From assembly GCA_905479075.1 (NCBI GenBank), contig CAJQLA010000006.1, forward strand, positions 124,001-188,000: a stretch of 64,000 nucleotides of DNA, in the 5' to 3' direction. Both the position numbers and the translations under genes were made by a program. The notes beneath the pieces are model-generated. The model made no database searches and was not told the DNA's origin. It was given only the letters and a program-made list of their open reading frames with translations. Each line of letters begins with the position of its first letter. The first letter of the stretch is position 1. The stretch comes from an uncultured Gammaproteobacteria bacterium. Its GTDB lineage: Bacteria; Pseudomonadota; Gammaproteobacteria; Nitrosococcales; Methylophagaceae. Positions 31,518-41,759 of this stretch are shown here, piece after piece.

Positions 31518-32500
31518 GCTGCAATAGTATCCTGTTGCGCTAGATCATTAAAAAACTGCTCAGTAAACTCTAATTGTTGTTGTGGTAGCTCAAAGGTATT
31601 CATCTGTTGGCGGAAGGGATTACCGTTTTTTAAACCCTTACTATACCAAGCGATGTGTTTACGGGCCATACGAACGCCAGTGTATTCACCGTAAAATGTG
31701 TAGAGTGCATGTAAATGGTCTATTAAGATGCGACGGACTTCATCTATAGGCGGCGCAGCAAGATCATGTCCTGTGTTCAAATAGTGACTTATTTGTTTGA
31801 AGATCCAAGGATTACCTTGAGCAGCTCGGCCTATCATTAATGCATCTGCATTTGTGTAATCTAGGATCTGTTTGGCTTTGATGGGCGTTGAGATATCGCC
31901 ATTGGCAATAACAGGTATGGTAATAGCCGATTTAATCTCGGCAATCGTATCGTATTCTGCTTCACCCTTATAGGCATCGGCACGTGTTCGACCATGAACG
32001 GCTAATGCTTGTATACCTGATTGCTCGGCGATTTTTGCTATTGCTACGCCATTACGGTGTTCACGATCCCACCCTGTACGAATTTTCAGTGTGACGGGTA
32101 CCTCTACAGCTGTTACTACGGCTTCGAGAATATCAGCAACTAATGTTTCATTTTGAAGCAGAGCCGAGCCCGCCATTACATTACAGACTTTTTTTGCGGG
32201 GCAACCCATATTAATATCTATAATGTCGGCACCATGAATAACATTATGCTGTGCCGCTTCCGCCATCATGTCGGGATCAGTACCTGCAATTTGGATACTA
32301 CGTGGTTCAGGTTCACCAATGTGATTGGCACGAAGCTGTGATTTTTTACTTCCCCACAATGTTTTATTCGCTGTGATCATTTCAGAGACAGCCATGCCTG
32401 CACCTAAGCGGCGGCATAATTGACGAAAGGGACGGTCAGTCACGCCTGCCATAGGCGCAAGAAACAGATTATTGGGAAGTTGATAAGGGCCTATGTTCAT
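31514..32500 (-). CDS. dusB: tRNA-dihydrouridine synthase B
   Basis: A flavoenzyme that reduces uridine to dihydrouridine in the tRNA D-loop. The 328-residue TIM-barrel protein has APMAGVTDRPFR near the start, DINMGCPAKKV with the catalytic cysteine region, and VIANGDI and ADALMIGRAAQGNPW for FMN binding. I chose ATG 32500 (MNIGPYQL), which aligns with MRIGQYQL of E. coli; an ATG at 32518 would overlap prmA by 11 bases. It is translationally linked to fis downstream. Confidence 0.96.
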   Translation of the reverse strand: MNIGPYQLPNNLFLAPMAGVTDRPFRQLCRRLGAGMAVSEMITANKTLWGSKKSQLRANHIGEPEPRSIQIAGTDPDMMAEAAQHNVIHGADIIDINMGCPAKKVCNVMAGSALLQNETLVADILEAVVTAVEVPVTLKIRTGWDREHRNGVAIAKIAEQSGIQALAVHGRTRADAYKGEAEYDTIAEIKSAITIPVIANGDISTPIKAKQILDYTNADALMIGRAAQGNPWIFKQISHYLNTGHDLAAPPIDEVRRILIDHLHALYTFYGEYTGVRMARKHIAWYSKGLKNGNPFRQQMNTFELPQQQLEFTEQFFNDLAQQDTIAA

Positions 32501-32507
32501 CTGAGTT

Positions 32508-33386
32508 CTAACCGTCATGTCTCTGCCCGGTAAGGCGAGTCCATTCCTGTTTTTGTTCCGCAGGATCCATATGAAACCAGCTATTGTAGTGTTCGCTCAC
32601 TTGTTCAGATTGAGATTCAAGAATGCCTGACAATACAAGTTCTGCATTTGATTTACATAATCTAGCGAAAGTTGGAGCTAGCGATTGCAATGGTCCAGCC
32701 AAGATATTAGCGAGTAAAATATCGGCTGTTTGCGATGGACAATCTTCAGGTAAATAAGTCTCAATCTGTACGCCATTACGTTCAGCATTAGCCTTGGTTG
32801 CCTCTAATGCTTGTGGATCGGTATCGACGCCAATGACTTTTTTTGCCCCCAAAAGGGCTGCTGCAATGGCCAAAATGCCGCTACCACAGCCATAGTCAAT
32901 AATATATTTATCTTTGATATCAGCCTGATCTAACCAGTTAAGGCATAAGGCTGTTGTTGGATGGGTGCCCGTTCCGAATGCAAGGCCGGGGTCTAGCATA
33001 ATATTCGTTGCATCTGGTTGGGGGGGCTCTAACCAGCTTGGACAAATCCAGAGTCGCTGCCCAAAGTTGATAGGTTGGAAGTTATCCATCCATTCTCTGA
33101 TCCAGTCTTTATCTTCGACGGCTTCAATTCTATGCTTAGGAATACTATTTGGTGCTAGCTGGCTTTCTAGTCGAGCAAGTACTTCATCAACATTTGTTTC
33201 AGCATCAAATAAAGCGATGACGTTGGTGGTTCGCCATAAAGGTGTTGAGCCTATATCAGGCTCATATATCGGCTGATCGGCACTATCTTGAAAGGTTACC
33301 GCACCAGCACCACATTCAGACAGGAAGTCGGATAAGGATTCAGCAGCATCAGAGGTGCTGCTAAATATAAACTGTATCCAAGCCAT
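32508..33386 (-). CDS. prmA: Ribosomal protein L11 methyltransferase
   Basis: PrmA trimethylates ribosomal protein L11. The 292-residue protein has the N-terminal substrate-recognition domain and a Rossmann methyltransferase domain with FGTGTHPTTALCL, the SAM loop DYGCGSGILAIAA (about 164-176) and the catalytic-region LANILAGPL. It lies between accC (7 bases away) and dusB, the usual order. There is nothing unusual in it. Confidence 0.97.
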   Translation of the reverse strand: MAWIQFIFSSTSDAAESLSDFLSECGAGAVTFQDSADQPIYEPDIGSTPLWRTTNVIALFDAETNVDEVLARLESQLAPNSIPKHRIEAVEDKDWIREWMDNFQPINFGQRLWICPSWLEPPQPDATNIMLDPGLAFGTGTHPTTALCLNWLDQADIKDKYIIDYGCGSGILAIAAALLGAKKVIGVDTDPQALEATKANAERNGVQIETYLPEDCPSQTADILLANILAGPLQSLAPTFARLCKSNAELVLSGILESQSEQVSEHYNSWFHMDPAEQKQEWTRLTGQRHDG

Positions 33387-33393
33387 TTTTTGA

Positions 33394-34734
33394 TCAAAGA
33401 CCTAGTTTCTTTTCAAGATAGTGGATATTAGTACCACCTTGTTGGAAATTGGTGTCATTAATAATATCGCTTTGTAGAGCGACATTAGTTTTAATGCCCT
33501 CTATACCAATTTCTTGCAAAGCTGTTCGCATTCTTGCAATTGCCGAATCACGTGTTTTACCGTAAACGATGAGCTTTCCAATAAGTGAGTCATAATTAGG
33601 TGGAACACGATAGCCACTATAGACGTGAGAGTCCATGCGAATACCTGCGCCGCCCGGGGCATGGTAATGGGTGATAGTGCCTGGGCTTGGCATAAATGTT
33701 TTTGCATCTTCGGCATTGATTCGACATTCGATAGCATGACCACGGATTTTAATGTCATCTTGTGTGAGTGATAGCGGTTCACCAGCTGCGATTCTAATTT
33801 GTTCTGCTACGAGATCGGTGTCAGTGACTCGTTCAGTGACAGGATGTTCAACCTGGATACGGGTGTTCATTTCAATGAAATAAAACTCACCATCCTGATA
33901 TAAGAATTCAAATGTACCTGCACCTCGGTAGCCAATTCGAATACAGGCATCAGCACAGATTTTCCCCATTTTTTGGCGTAGCTCATCAGAAATGCCTGGC
34001 GCTGGCGCTTCTTCTAATACTTTTTGATGGCGACGCTGCATTGAGCAATCTCTTTCACCTAGATGAATAGCGTTGCCGTGTTGATCTGCAAGAACTTGGA
34101 ATTCGACATGGCGCGGGTCTTCTAAAAACTTTTCCATATAAACCATATCATTAGCAAAGGCTGCTTTTGCTTCACTTTTCGTCAAGGCAATCGCATTTAA
34201 CAAGTGCGCTTCACTATGGACCTCGCGCATGCCTCTACCACCACCACCACCGGATGCTTTAATGATAATCGGATAGCCAATTTGTCGGGCTAGTTCTAGG
34301 TTTCTATTATCATCATCAGTTAGTGGACCATCAGAACCTGGAACACAAGGTACGCCGGCTTCTTTCATTGCGGCAATAGCGGAAACTTTATCACCCATTA
34401 GACGAATTGTTTCTGCCTTTGGTCCAATAAAGATAAAGCCACTTTGTTCAACACGCTCAGAAAAATCAGCATTTTCTGACAAAAAGCCATAACCCGGATG
34501 AATAGCGGATGCATCTGTGATTTCTGCGGCACTGATCAGTGCCGGAATATTAAGATAACTTTCATTTGAGGGTGCCGGACCAATACAAACAGTTTCATCT
34601 GCTAATAAAACATGCTTTAAATCACGATCTACATCGGAATGGACGGCGACAGTTTTAATACCTAGTTCTCGACAAGCTCGAAGGACACGGAGAGCTATCT
34701 CTCCACGATTAGCGATGACAATTTTTTCTATCAT
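33394..34734 (-). CDS. accC: Acetyl-CoA carboxylase, biotin carboxylase subunit
   Basis: AccC carboxylates biotin on AccB with ATP and bicarbonate, the first step of fatty-acid synthesis. The 446-residue protein has [16 protein letters not shown] at the N-terminus, the ATP-grasp Gly-rich loop [12 protein letters not shown] (about 159-170) and the signatures [16 protein letters not shown] and ECRINAED. It follows accB after about 60 bases. The accB-accC-prmA-dusB-fis order is well conserved. Confidence 0.98.
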   Translation of the reverse strand: MIEKIVIANRGEIALRVLRACRELGIKTVAVHSDVDRDLKHVLLADETVCIGPAPSNESYLNIPALISAAEITDASAIHPGYGFLSENADFSERVEQSGFIFIGPKAETIRLMGDKVSAIAAMKEAGVPCVPGSDGPLTDDDNRNLELARQIGYPIIIKASGGGGGRGMREVHSEAHLLNAIALTKSEAKAAFANDMVYMEKFLEDPRHVEFQVLADQHGNAIHLGERDCSMQRRHQKVLEEAPAPGISDELRQKMGKICADACIRIGYRGAGTFEFLYQDGEFYFIEMNTRIQVEHPVTERVTDTDLVAEQIRIAAGEPLSLTQDDIKIRGHAIECRINAEDAKTFMPSPGTITHYHAPGGAGIRMDSHVYSGYRVPPNYDSLIGKLIVYGKTRDSAIARMRTALQEIGIEGIKTNVALQSDIINDTNFQQGGTNIHYLEKKLGL

Positions 34735-34793
34735 GATGATTCTATATCCACAATTTGGTATGCGAGTAAGTTAAAAATAACGTTAAAACAGTG

Positions 34794-35258
34794 TTATTCA
34801 ATAACAATGAGAGGTTCACCAAACTCAACTGGGTGACCATTTTCAACCAGAATTGCTTTTACTGTACCGCTACGATCTGATTCGATTTGATTAAACATTT
34901 TCATCGCTTCGATGATACAGATAACATCACCTTCAGAGACCGTTTGACCGACTTCAACAAATGCTGCTGATTCTGGAGATGAAGAACGATAGAATGTGCC
35001 TACCATTGGAGATGTCACGGCGTTTGCAGTGCTAGGCGCTGCCGTTGCGGGTGTTTCATCAGCAGCGGGAGCAGGTGCAGCTGCTGCAGCGGGGGCAGGA
35101 CTTGGTGCATACTGCATAGCAGGTGCTTGCATCATGACCTGATTGTTGGGCCCAGAGCGGCTAATGCGAACAGATTCTTCTCCTTCCTGAATTTCAATTT
35201 CAGCGACGTCAGATTCTTGAATTAAATCGATCAGTTTTTTTATCTTACGAATGTCCAT
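34794..35258 (-). CDS. accB: Acetyl-CoA carboxylase, biotin carboxyl carrier protein
   Basis: The 154-residue carrier has an N-terminal helical domain ([13 protein letters not shown]), a flexible Ala/Pro-rich linker (about 44-78) and the biotinyl domain with Lys120 in [10 protein letters not shown] as the attachment site. It also has the 'thumb' insertion seen in gammaproteobacterial AccB. It sits 15 bases after aroQ and before accC. The Ala/Pro linker shows low complexity in the DNA. Confidence 0.98.
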   Translation of the reverse strand: MDIRKIKKLIDLIQESDVAEIEIQEGEESVRISRSGPNNQVMMQAPAMQYAPSPAPAAAAAPAPAADETPATAAPSTANAVTSPMVGTFYRSSSPESAAFVEVGQTVSEGDVICIIEAMKMFNQIESDRSGTVKAILVENGHPVEFGEPLIVIE

Positions 35259-35273
35259 AGAGTAACCTTAAGA

Positions 35274-35711
35274 TTAGTGAATATTTTTAATTGCTGCCTG
35301 CAAGGCAAGTTCATAGCCTTGAGCGCCTAGGCCGCAGATCATGCCAAAGGCAATATCTGTGAGGTAGGAATGATGACGAAATGACTCTCTTGCTTGTACG
35401 TTCGATAGGTGTACTTCAATAAAAGGTATTTCTACTGCCGCTAATGCGTCGCGAATTGCAACGCTGGTGTGAGTGAAAGCAGCAGGGTTAATAATAATAA
35501 AATGAATATCAGCAGTACGTGCGTTGTGTATTTTATTAACAAGCTCATGCTCAGCATTGCTTTGAAAGCTTTCTAATTTATGGCCGCGTTCGCTGGCATA
35601 TTGTGTTAAATGGGTAATAATACCCTCTAAAGTATCAGCGCCGTAGTGTTCAGGCTCTCGTGTACCTAGCAGATTTAAATTTGGGCCATTAAGGACTAAA
35701 AAATTTGCCAT
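35274..35711 (-). CDS. aroQ: 3-dehydroquinate dehydratase, type II
   Basis: A small (145-residue) type II dehydratase of the shikimate pathway that turns 3-dehydroquinate into 3-dehydroshikimate. The N-terminus [19 protein letters not shown] is the family signature, with the catalytic tyrosine in the flexible lid. [14 protein letters not shown] and [12 protein letters not shown] carry further active-site residues. It is the first gene of the aroQ-accB-accC group, with dsbD on the same strand 128 bases upstream. Confidence 0.97.
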   Translation of the reverse strand: MANFLVLNGPNLNLLGTREPEHYGADTLEGIITHLTQYASERGHKLESFQSNAEHELVNKIHNARTADIHFIIINPAAFTHTSVAIRDALAAVEIPFIEVHLSNVQARESFRHHSYLTDIAFGMICGLGAQGYELALQAAIKNIH

Positions 35712-35838
35712 TTTTGGGTTAGGAACCTAGAACAATGAATATTCGGCAGATTCTGCACTATAAGTGTTTAATTGTCCAGTTTTTAAGTAAAAAAAGGGCT
35801 TTTTTGTCGCTAAGTTCGCCGAACTAGAAAAATTAGGC

Positions 35839-37671
35839 CTACAATGCGCTAGCCGGTAGTTTTGCTAAATGTTGTAATAAACCTTCGGCATCGATTGCGC
35901 CAACCAAGCGGTATTGCTTGTACTCATTGCCATTAGCATCAAAAAATAGGAGGGTTGGTGGTCCGAAGAGGCCGAATTCCTTTAATAGGGCTTTGTGATC
36001 ATCAGTGTTATCGGTGAGGTCGACTTGTAATTTAGTCATATTAGACATCGCTTCGATTAGGTTGGGATCTTGGAAGGTTGTCAGCTCCATTGTTTTACAA
36101 TCAGTACACCAGTCGGCATAGAGGTCGAGCATCGCTATACGATCGTACTGGGCAAGTTGTTGGTTTAGATCATCAAGGTTGTTTATTTGAGTAAAGGTGA
36201 TGCCATGCGAACTGATACTACTGTTGCTTGCTGATGCCATAGTTAGGCCATGCAATGGCTGCCAGATACTGCGACTACCGCTAGCGCCACCAATAATTAA
36301 TAAGCTACCGTAGATAAGCACAATCATGCCGCTACCTTTGAGTAGTTTTTCCCAACCACTAGACTCTATATTGAGGGTATTGAGCGCACCAAGGTAGATA
36401 GCGGTAATGATAAATAAGCTACCCCATAATAGTAATGCGACTGATTCAGGGATGATTCTTTCTAATAGCCAGATTGCTAAGGCAAGCATTAATACGCCGA
36501 ATATATACTTGATACTGTTCATCCAACCACCCGCTTTGGGCAGGAGGGATCCTGCTGAAGTACCAATAACAATGAGAGGTAGCCCCATGCCCATGCTCAG
36601 TGAAAATAGGGCTGTTCCACCGAGAACCGGATCGCCGTGCTGACCGATAAAAATTAATGCTCCGGCTAATGGCGGTGCTAAACAGGGCCCAACAATAAGG
36701 CCTGACAGCAAACCCATTATACCAACACCAAGTAGTTTGCCTCCTTCCTGATTATGGCTCATTTGGTGGAGACGGTTTTGTAAGCCATGGGGGAGCTGAA
36801 GCTCATAGAGGCCAAACATAGAGAGCGATAAGAGAACAAATAAGGCACTAAAGCTACCAATAACCCATGGGTTTTGTAGCAAAGATTGTAAGTTTTCTCC
36901 CAGCAAGCCAGTGATGACCCCAGCAAGGGTGTATGTAATGGACATGGCGAGCACATAGGTTAACGATAAGATAAATGCCCGACGTGTTGTAATGTGTTCT
37001 CCTTCACCCACGATAATGCTGGAGAGGATTGGAATCATCGGAAACACGCATGGTGTGAAAGCGAGTAAAAGTCCTAAGCCGAAAAACCCAAGGATAATTT
37101 TTCCAATACCATCGTTAGCCAAGCTGTGGGCAATTTTATCTTGCTCAGAAAACGGTAGTTCTATATCGGTTTCAGTTGATGTCAGACTTGGCGGTGCAGA
37201 TTGTGTCGTTTCTGCAAGTTGTAATGTGAATTGTTTTTTTGTTGGCGGGTAGCAGATATTAAACGTCTCGGAACAGCCCTGATAATGTGCTGTAAACGTG
37301 ATTTCTTGCGCAAGATTGGTACGACTGAGCGGTAATACAATATCGGTATCATGATGATAAACCTCTGTCGGACCAAAAATTTCATCGATCTTGTTTTCAC
37401 CCGCGGGTAGTGTGTAACCCTGCAGCTGAATGGGGTGTTCACCGCTAAGTTCAAATTTAATTTTGTCACGATAGATATAATTACCATCGGCTATGACAAA
37501 ACGTCCAAGTAATGTCTGTTGATCTTGGATATGAACCGAAAATGAAAATGCTTCATCCATGGGTGGAGGTGTATCATTCGCTGAAAGTGACCCCGTGCCC
37601 TCAAATAGTCCTCCATTTACCTGGAGGGGCAAGGCGATTGTGAATAAAAGCAATAATAAAATTTTTTTCAT
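35839..37671 (-). CDS. dsbD: Thiol:disulfide interchange protein DsbD
   Basis: DsbD carries electrons from cytoplasmic thioredoxin to the periplasm for DsbC and cytochrome c maturation. The 610-residue protein has a signal peptide, an N-terminal immunoglobulin-like domain with the cysteine pair in CSETFNICYPP, eight membrane helices with the redox cysteines in TPCVFPMIPIL and GPCLAPPLAGAL, and a C-terminal thioredoxin domain with C522-T-D-C525. E. coli has CVAC at this site, so the dipeptide differs, but the mechanism should hold. All six expected cysteines are present. Confidence 0.96.
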   Translation of the reverse strand: MKKILLLLLFTIALPLQVNGGLFEGTGSLSANDTPPPMDEAFSFSVHIQDQQTLLGRFVIADGNYIYRDKIKFELSGEHPIQLQGYTLPAGENKIDEIFGPTEVYHHDTDIVLPLSRTNLAQEITFTAHYQGCSETFNICYPPTKKQFTLQLAETTQSAPPSLTSTETDIELPFSEQDKIAHSLANDGIGKIILGFFGLGLLLAFTPCVFPMIPILSSIIVGEGEHITTRRAFILSLTYVLAMSITYTLAGVITGLLGENLQSLLQNPWVIGSFSALFVLLSLSMFGLYELQLPHGLQNRLHQMSHNQEGGKLLGVGIMGLLSGLIVGPCLAPPLAGALIFIGQHGDPVLGGTALFSLSMGMGLPLIVIGTSAGSLLPKAGGWMNSIKYIFGVLMLALAIWLLERIIPESVALLLWGSLFIITAIYLGALNTLNIESSGWEKLLKGSGMIVLIYGSLLIIGGASGSRSIWQPLHGLTMASASNSSISSHGITFTQINNLDDLNQQLAQYDRIAMLDLYADWCTDCKTMELTTFQDPNLIEAMSNMTKLQVDLTDNTDDHKALLKEFGLFGPPTLLFFDANGNEYKQYRLVGAIDAEGLLQHLAKLPASAL

Positions 37672-37823
37672 AAGTTTTAGTAACGGTTCGCAATATTAGT
37701 GTATTGATAGACTTAGTTGACTAGTAATTGTTTCATTTTTCGAGAGAAAAAACTAATTTAGTATGATTTAAGTTTCGTTAATGGTAACGTTTTGTGGCAT
37801 TTAATTAATGGTGTTTATTTACT

Positions 37824-39473
37824 GTGGAAATAAAGAAAATTCACGAATTAGAACAACGAGCAATTGAAAAGAGTGGAATTGAGTTAGCACGTTTGGGGTT
37901 TGCCCTATTCTTTCTTGTTGCAATTTTAGCGTTTAGTTTTGCCACTACAGGCGATATTCCGAACCATATTTTCTTAGCGGTAGCCGCTGTTTTCGGTGGT
38001 TATATGGCAATGAATATTGGCGCCAATGATGTTGCTAATAATGTAGGTCCAGCTGTCGGGTCCAAGGCATTAACGATGACAGGTGCGATTATTATCGCCA
38101 TGATATTTGAAGCCGGCGGCGCATTTATTGCGGGTGGTGAAGTGGTTTCTACCATTAAAAAAGGCATCATAAATATTGAGTCATTTGGTGACGATACAGA
38201 TAGCTTTTTATGGGCAATGATGGCAGCCTTGATGGCAGCAGCACTCTGGCTAAACTTAGCCACAATGGCAAGGGCACCCGTATCGACAACACATTCCATT
38301 GTTGGTGGTGTGATGGGGGCGGGGATCGCCGCTTCTGGTTTTGGCATCGTTGATTGGGGAACCATGGCCAAAATTGCTAGTTCTTGGGTTATATCACCTG
38401 TGATTGGCGGTGTTATTGCCGCGTCATTTTTACTTGCGATTAAAAAAACGATCATCTTTAAAAAGAATAAAATTCAAGCTTCTTATAAATGGGTTCCAGT
38501 CTATGTCGCTATCATGTCATGGGCTTTTGTGACCTATCTTATTTTGAAAGGTTTAAAGAAAATTTGGCCTGATCTATTAACAGTAGTGAATGACTTCACT
38601 TTTTTCACAGTTGAGGTTACTAAAAAGCCGAGTTTTGCAGCAGCAGCAACAATAGGCTTGGTAATAGCTGTTATTGTTTTTGTTTGGCTCAGAAATAGGC
38701 TTAAAGGCAAATTAGCAACATTAGGCAATGATCGCGATAGCGTTAATATCTTATTTACCATCCCACTTATTTTTGCTGCTGCTTTATTGAGTTTTGCCCA
38801 TGGCGCTAATGATGTGGCCAATGCGATTGGCCCTTTAGCGGCAATTAATGATGCGGTGATGACGGGTGGGATTTCAGCCAAAGCAGAGATTCCTTTTTGG
38901 GTGATGGCTGTTGGTGCCTTTGGTATTGCTATTGGTTTAGCTTTGTATGGCCCCCGCCTGATTAAAACAGTTGGTAGCGAAATAACTGAACTTGATCAGA
39001 CGCGTGCATTTTCTATTGCTATGGCAGCAGCTATTACTGTGATTATCGCCAGCCAGTTGGGTCTGCCAGTTAGTTCAACTCATATCGCTATTGGTGGCAT
39101 TTTTGGTGTCGGTTTTTTAAGAGAGTGGTTGGATAAAACGCAATCCATTGAATACGAGATTGAGAAAGACAAAGCAGAGATAAAAGATGAGAAGAAATTG
39201 CTAATTGCAATGGAAGAAGAACTGAAAAGTTTGGAAGCTAAAGCAGAAAAAAATGAGCAAGATTATCAGCGTATATCGATTTTATACCGTCAAATAAACG
39301 AAGAAAAAAGCGTTATCAAAGGCGTGAAAAAATCATTGAAAGAAGAACAGAAAACACTGTATGTCAAACGAGGAATGGTGAAGAAAATCATCACAGCTTG
39401 GTTAATCACAGTGCCTTCAGCTGCAGTTTTGGCGGCAGCAATCTTTTATATGATTAAAGGTGTTATGTCTTAG
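37824..39473 (+). CDS. Inorganic phosphate transporter of the Pit family, with C-terminal coiled coil
   Basis: A 549-residue low-affinity phosphate permease. The two Pit signatures NIGANDVANN (64-73) and HGANDVANAIGP (326-337) mark the inverted repeat halves, with about eleven helices in total. The start is a GTG with a weak ribosome-binding site. A charged stretch at about 434-520, between the last two membrane segments, is a predicted coiled coil of Glu and Lys heptads. No phoU-like DUF47 partner gene accompanies it. It lies upstream of recQ and the pho/pst genes, which fits phosphate supply. Confidence 0.92.
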   Translation: MEIKKIHELEQRAIEKSGIELARLGFALFFLVAILAFSFATTGDIPNHIFLAVAAVFGGYMAMNIGANDVANNVGPAVGSKALTMTGAIIIAMIFEAGGAFIAGGEVVSTIKKGIINIESFGDDTDSFLWAMMAALMAAALWLNLATMARAPVSTTHSIVGGVMGAGIAASGFGIVDWGTMAKIASSWVISPVIGGVIAASFLLAIKKTIIFKKNKIQASYKWVPVYVAIMSWAFVTYLILKGLKKIWPDLLTVVNDFTFFTVEVTKKPSFAAAATIGLVIAVIVFVWLRNRLKGKLATLGNDRDSVNILFTIPLIFAAALLSFAHGANDVANAIGPLAAINDAVMTGGISAKAEIPFWVMAVGAFGIAIGLALYGPRLIKTVGSEITELDQTRAFSIAMAAAITVIIASQLGLPVSSTHIAIGGIFGVGFLREWLDKTQSIEYEIEKDKAEIKDEKKLLIAMEEELKSLEAKAEKNEQDYQRISILYRQINEEKSVIKGVKKSLKEEQKTLYVKRGMVKKIITAWLITVPSAAVLAAAIFYMIKGVMS

Positions 39474-39522
39474 TTAAGCTTCGTCATGAGAATGAAGTAA
39501 CGAGTGAAAAAATAAAGATGCC

Positions 39523-41637
39523 ATGCAGCAGGCTAAGCACATTCTTAAATCAATTTTCGGCTATGGCGGTTTTCGCCATCAGCAACAAGATGTCATTCAA
39601 ACGCTATTAGATGGTCGTGATGCCTTAGTTTTAATGCCTACAGGTGGCGGTAAGTCACTGTGTTATCAAATCCCTGCTTTGATGAGGGAAGGCATTACTA
39701 TTGTTGTCTCTCCATTGATTGCCTTAATGCAGGATCAGGTTGACTCATTAAAACAGTTGGGCGTGAAAGCCGCCTTTATCAACTCAAGTCAGACTGAGCT
39801 AGAAACCGAGCAGGTAAAACAGCAGATGCTGTCAGCTACATTAGATATTATCTATATAGCGCCAGAACGATTAATCACAGATTCAATGTTAGGGTTGCTT
39901 TCGCAGTGCCGTTTGGCTTTATTTGCTGTTGATGAAGCTCATTGTGTTTCGCAGTGGGGACATGACTTTCGTCCTGTTTACCAGCAATTAAAAATACTAC
40001 ATCAGCGTTACCCGGATATACCTAGAGTGGCATTAACTGCAACAGCAGATAAACGTACACAGCAAGAAATAATCAAACAATTAGACTTGGCGGACGCGCG
40101 ATTGTTTATCAATAGCTTTGATCGTCCAAATATTCATTATGCAATTTCTCAAAGTAATAATGCAAAGCAACAACTGTGGCGATTTTTACAAGAAAATCAT
40201 GCTGAAGATGCAGGTATTGTTTATTGCCTATCACGTAAAAAAGTAGAAGCAATAGCCCAATGGCTGACTGAACAGGGGCGAGAAGCGCTGCCTTACCATG
40301 CGGGTCTTCCGCAATCACAACGACAACAGAATCAGCAGCGTTTTTTACGTGAAGACAAATTGATTATTGTTGCGACGATTGCTTTTGGGATGGGGATAGA
40401 TAAGCCCGATGTCCGTTTTGTTGCTCATTTGAGCCTGCCTAAAAGCGTTGAGGCCTATTATCAGGAAACGGGTCGAGCAGGAAGGGACGGACAAATTGCC
40501 AATGCCTGGATGGTTTATGGGTTGCAAGATGTGCTGACTTTGCGGCAGTTTATGCGTGATTCGAATGCTGAGGAACGATATAAGCAAATAGAACATCAAA
40601 AGCTCGAATCAATGTTGGGTTTATGTGAATTAATCACTTGCCGTAGACAGAGCTTATTAGCATACTTTGATGAGCAAACCGAGCAACAGTGTGGTCGATG
40701 TGATAACTGTATCAGTCCACCAGAGCAATGGGATGCGACGGAGTCAGCTCAAAAAGCGTTATCGTGTGTTTTTAGGACAGGGCAACGCTTTGGCGTGAAT
40801 TACCTAATTAATACTTTATTGGGTAAAGAAGATGATCGTATTATTCAATACGGCCATCATACTTTGAGCACGTTTGGTATTGGCAAGGCCTTGTCGAATC
40901 ACGAGTGGCATAGTGTGTTTAGGCAACTGCTTACCTTGGGCTATATAGATTCTGATGTAGAAAAATTTGGTGCATTAATTCTGACAGAGAAAAGTCGTCC
41001 TTTATTAAGTGGCACACAAAACTTGATGCTAAGGAAACCCGCAAAACAAGAATCTACAGTTAAGAAAAAGGCCCAAAAAGGGGATGTGAAACCGCAAGAC
41101 ATTCCTTTATGGGAAGCGCTAAAAGCACAGCGCTTGGATTTGGCACAAGAGTATGGTGTACCGCCGTATGTTATTTTCCATGATGCAACCTTACTAGAAA
41201 TAGTGAGACAAAGACCTTCCACCATGGCTGATATGAGTAAAATATCGGGAGTTGGTCAACAAAAACTGCAGCGCTACGGAAAGTTTTTTTTAGAAGAGGT
41301 GAAGCGTTATCCCTTAGCGGCACTATTACAGAATAATTTATCGGCAACAATTAATGAGACGCTTATGTTGCTTCAACAAGGTTCAAGTCCAAGTGAGATC
41401 GCCAAACAACGAGAGCTTAGTTTAAGTACTGTTTATAACCATTTGGCTGGCGCAATCGAAGTCGGTTTAATTACAGCGATGGACGTAATTAGTCTGAAAG
41501 AAGCTGAATATAAAAGTATTGTTGCTATGATTGAATCATTTGATACAGAAGAGCAGGGCCGTTTGAAACCGGTCTATGATGCTTTTGAGGGTGAGTATGA
41601 TTATGGTGTTATTCGTTGCATCCAAGCCTCATTGTAG
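39523..41637 (+). CDS. recQ: ATP-dependent DNA helicase RecQ
   Basis: A 704-residue 3'-5' superfamily 2 helicase for recombination and repair. Walker A is [10 protein letters not shown] (about 43-52), the DEAH box is [16 protein letters not shown], and motif VI is [11 protein letters not shown]. The zinc-binding RQC part has four cysteines ([10 protein letters not shown] and CGRCDNC), then a winged helix. An HRDC domain (about 525-600) and a C-terminal helix-turn-helix-like end ([20 protein letters not shown]) make it longer than E. coli RecQ (about 610). It is transcribed toward phoB. Confidence 0.97.
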   Translation: MQQAKHILKSIFGYGGFRHQQQDVIQTLLDGRDALVLMPTGGGKSLCYQIPALMREGITIVVSPLIALMQDQVDSLKQLGVKAAFINSSQTELETEQVKQQMLSATLDIIYIAPERLITDSMLGLLSQCRLALFAVDEAHCVSQWGHDFRPVYQQLKILHQRYPDIPRVALTATADKRTQQEIIKQLDLADARLFINSFDRPNIHYAISQSNNAKQQLWRFLQENHAEDAGIVYCLSRKKVEAIAQWLTEQGREALPYHAGLPQSQRQQNQQRFLREDKLIIVATIAFGMGIDKPDVRFVAHLSLPKSVEAYYQETGRAGRDGQIANAWMVYGLQDVLTLRQFMRDSNAEERYKQIEHQKLESMLGLCELITCRRQSLLAYFDEQTEQQCGRCDNCISPPEQWDATESAQKALSCVFRTGQRFGVNYLINTLLGKEDDRIIQYGHHTLSTFGIGKALSNHEWHSVFRQLLTLGYIDSDVEKFGALILTEKSRPLLSGTQNLMLRKPAKQESTVKKKAQKGDVKPQDIPLWEALKAQRLDLAQEYGVPPYVIFHDATLLEIVRQRPSTMADMSKISGVGQQKLQRYGKFFLEEVKRYPLAALLQNNLSATINETLMLLQQGSSPSEIAKQRELSLSTVYNHLAGAIEVGLITAMDVISLKEAEYKSIVAMIESFDTEEQGRLKPVYDAFEGEYDYGVIRCIQASL

Positions 41638-41688
41638 ATCACGATTAAAATACAGGGCTTAAGAAACTGTCCTTAAACCTCAAAAAGA

Positions 41689-41722
41689 GTGTTATAAAAT
41701 TGTCATATTTGTCAGATATGAT
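41689..41722 (+). promoter_or_regulatory. Pho box and -10 element of phoB
   Basis: GTGTTAT-AAAA-TTGTCAT (41689-41706) matches the two 7-base repeats of the Pho box at 5 of 7 and 6 of 7 positions, with the correct 4-base spacer. A TATGAT -10 begins 10 bases after it (41717-41722), the spacing known for PhoB-activated promoters where the box replaces the -35. This predicts autoregulation of phoBR. Confidence 0.7.
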
Positions 41723-41759
41723 AGTGGTTTCTTGTAGTGCAAAAGTTTAAGGTTACAGT

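Noticed and set aside
36407-36643. Plus-strand ORFs inside dsbD and similar antisense frames elsewhere
   Set aside because: These are shadows of well-supported genes, lacking start signals and protein-like conservation.
41700-41716. TTGTCATATTTGTCAG as a second Pho box before phoB
   Set aside because: The two GTCA elements are 9 bases apart instead of 11; the box at 41689-41706 fits the spacing better.
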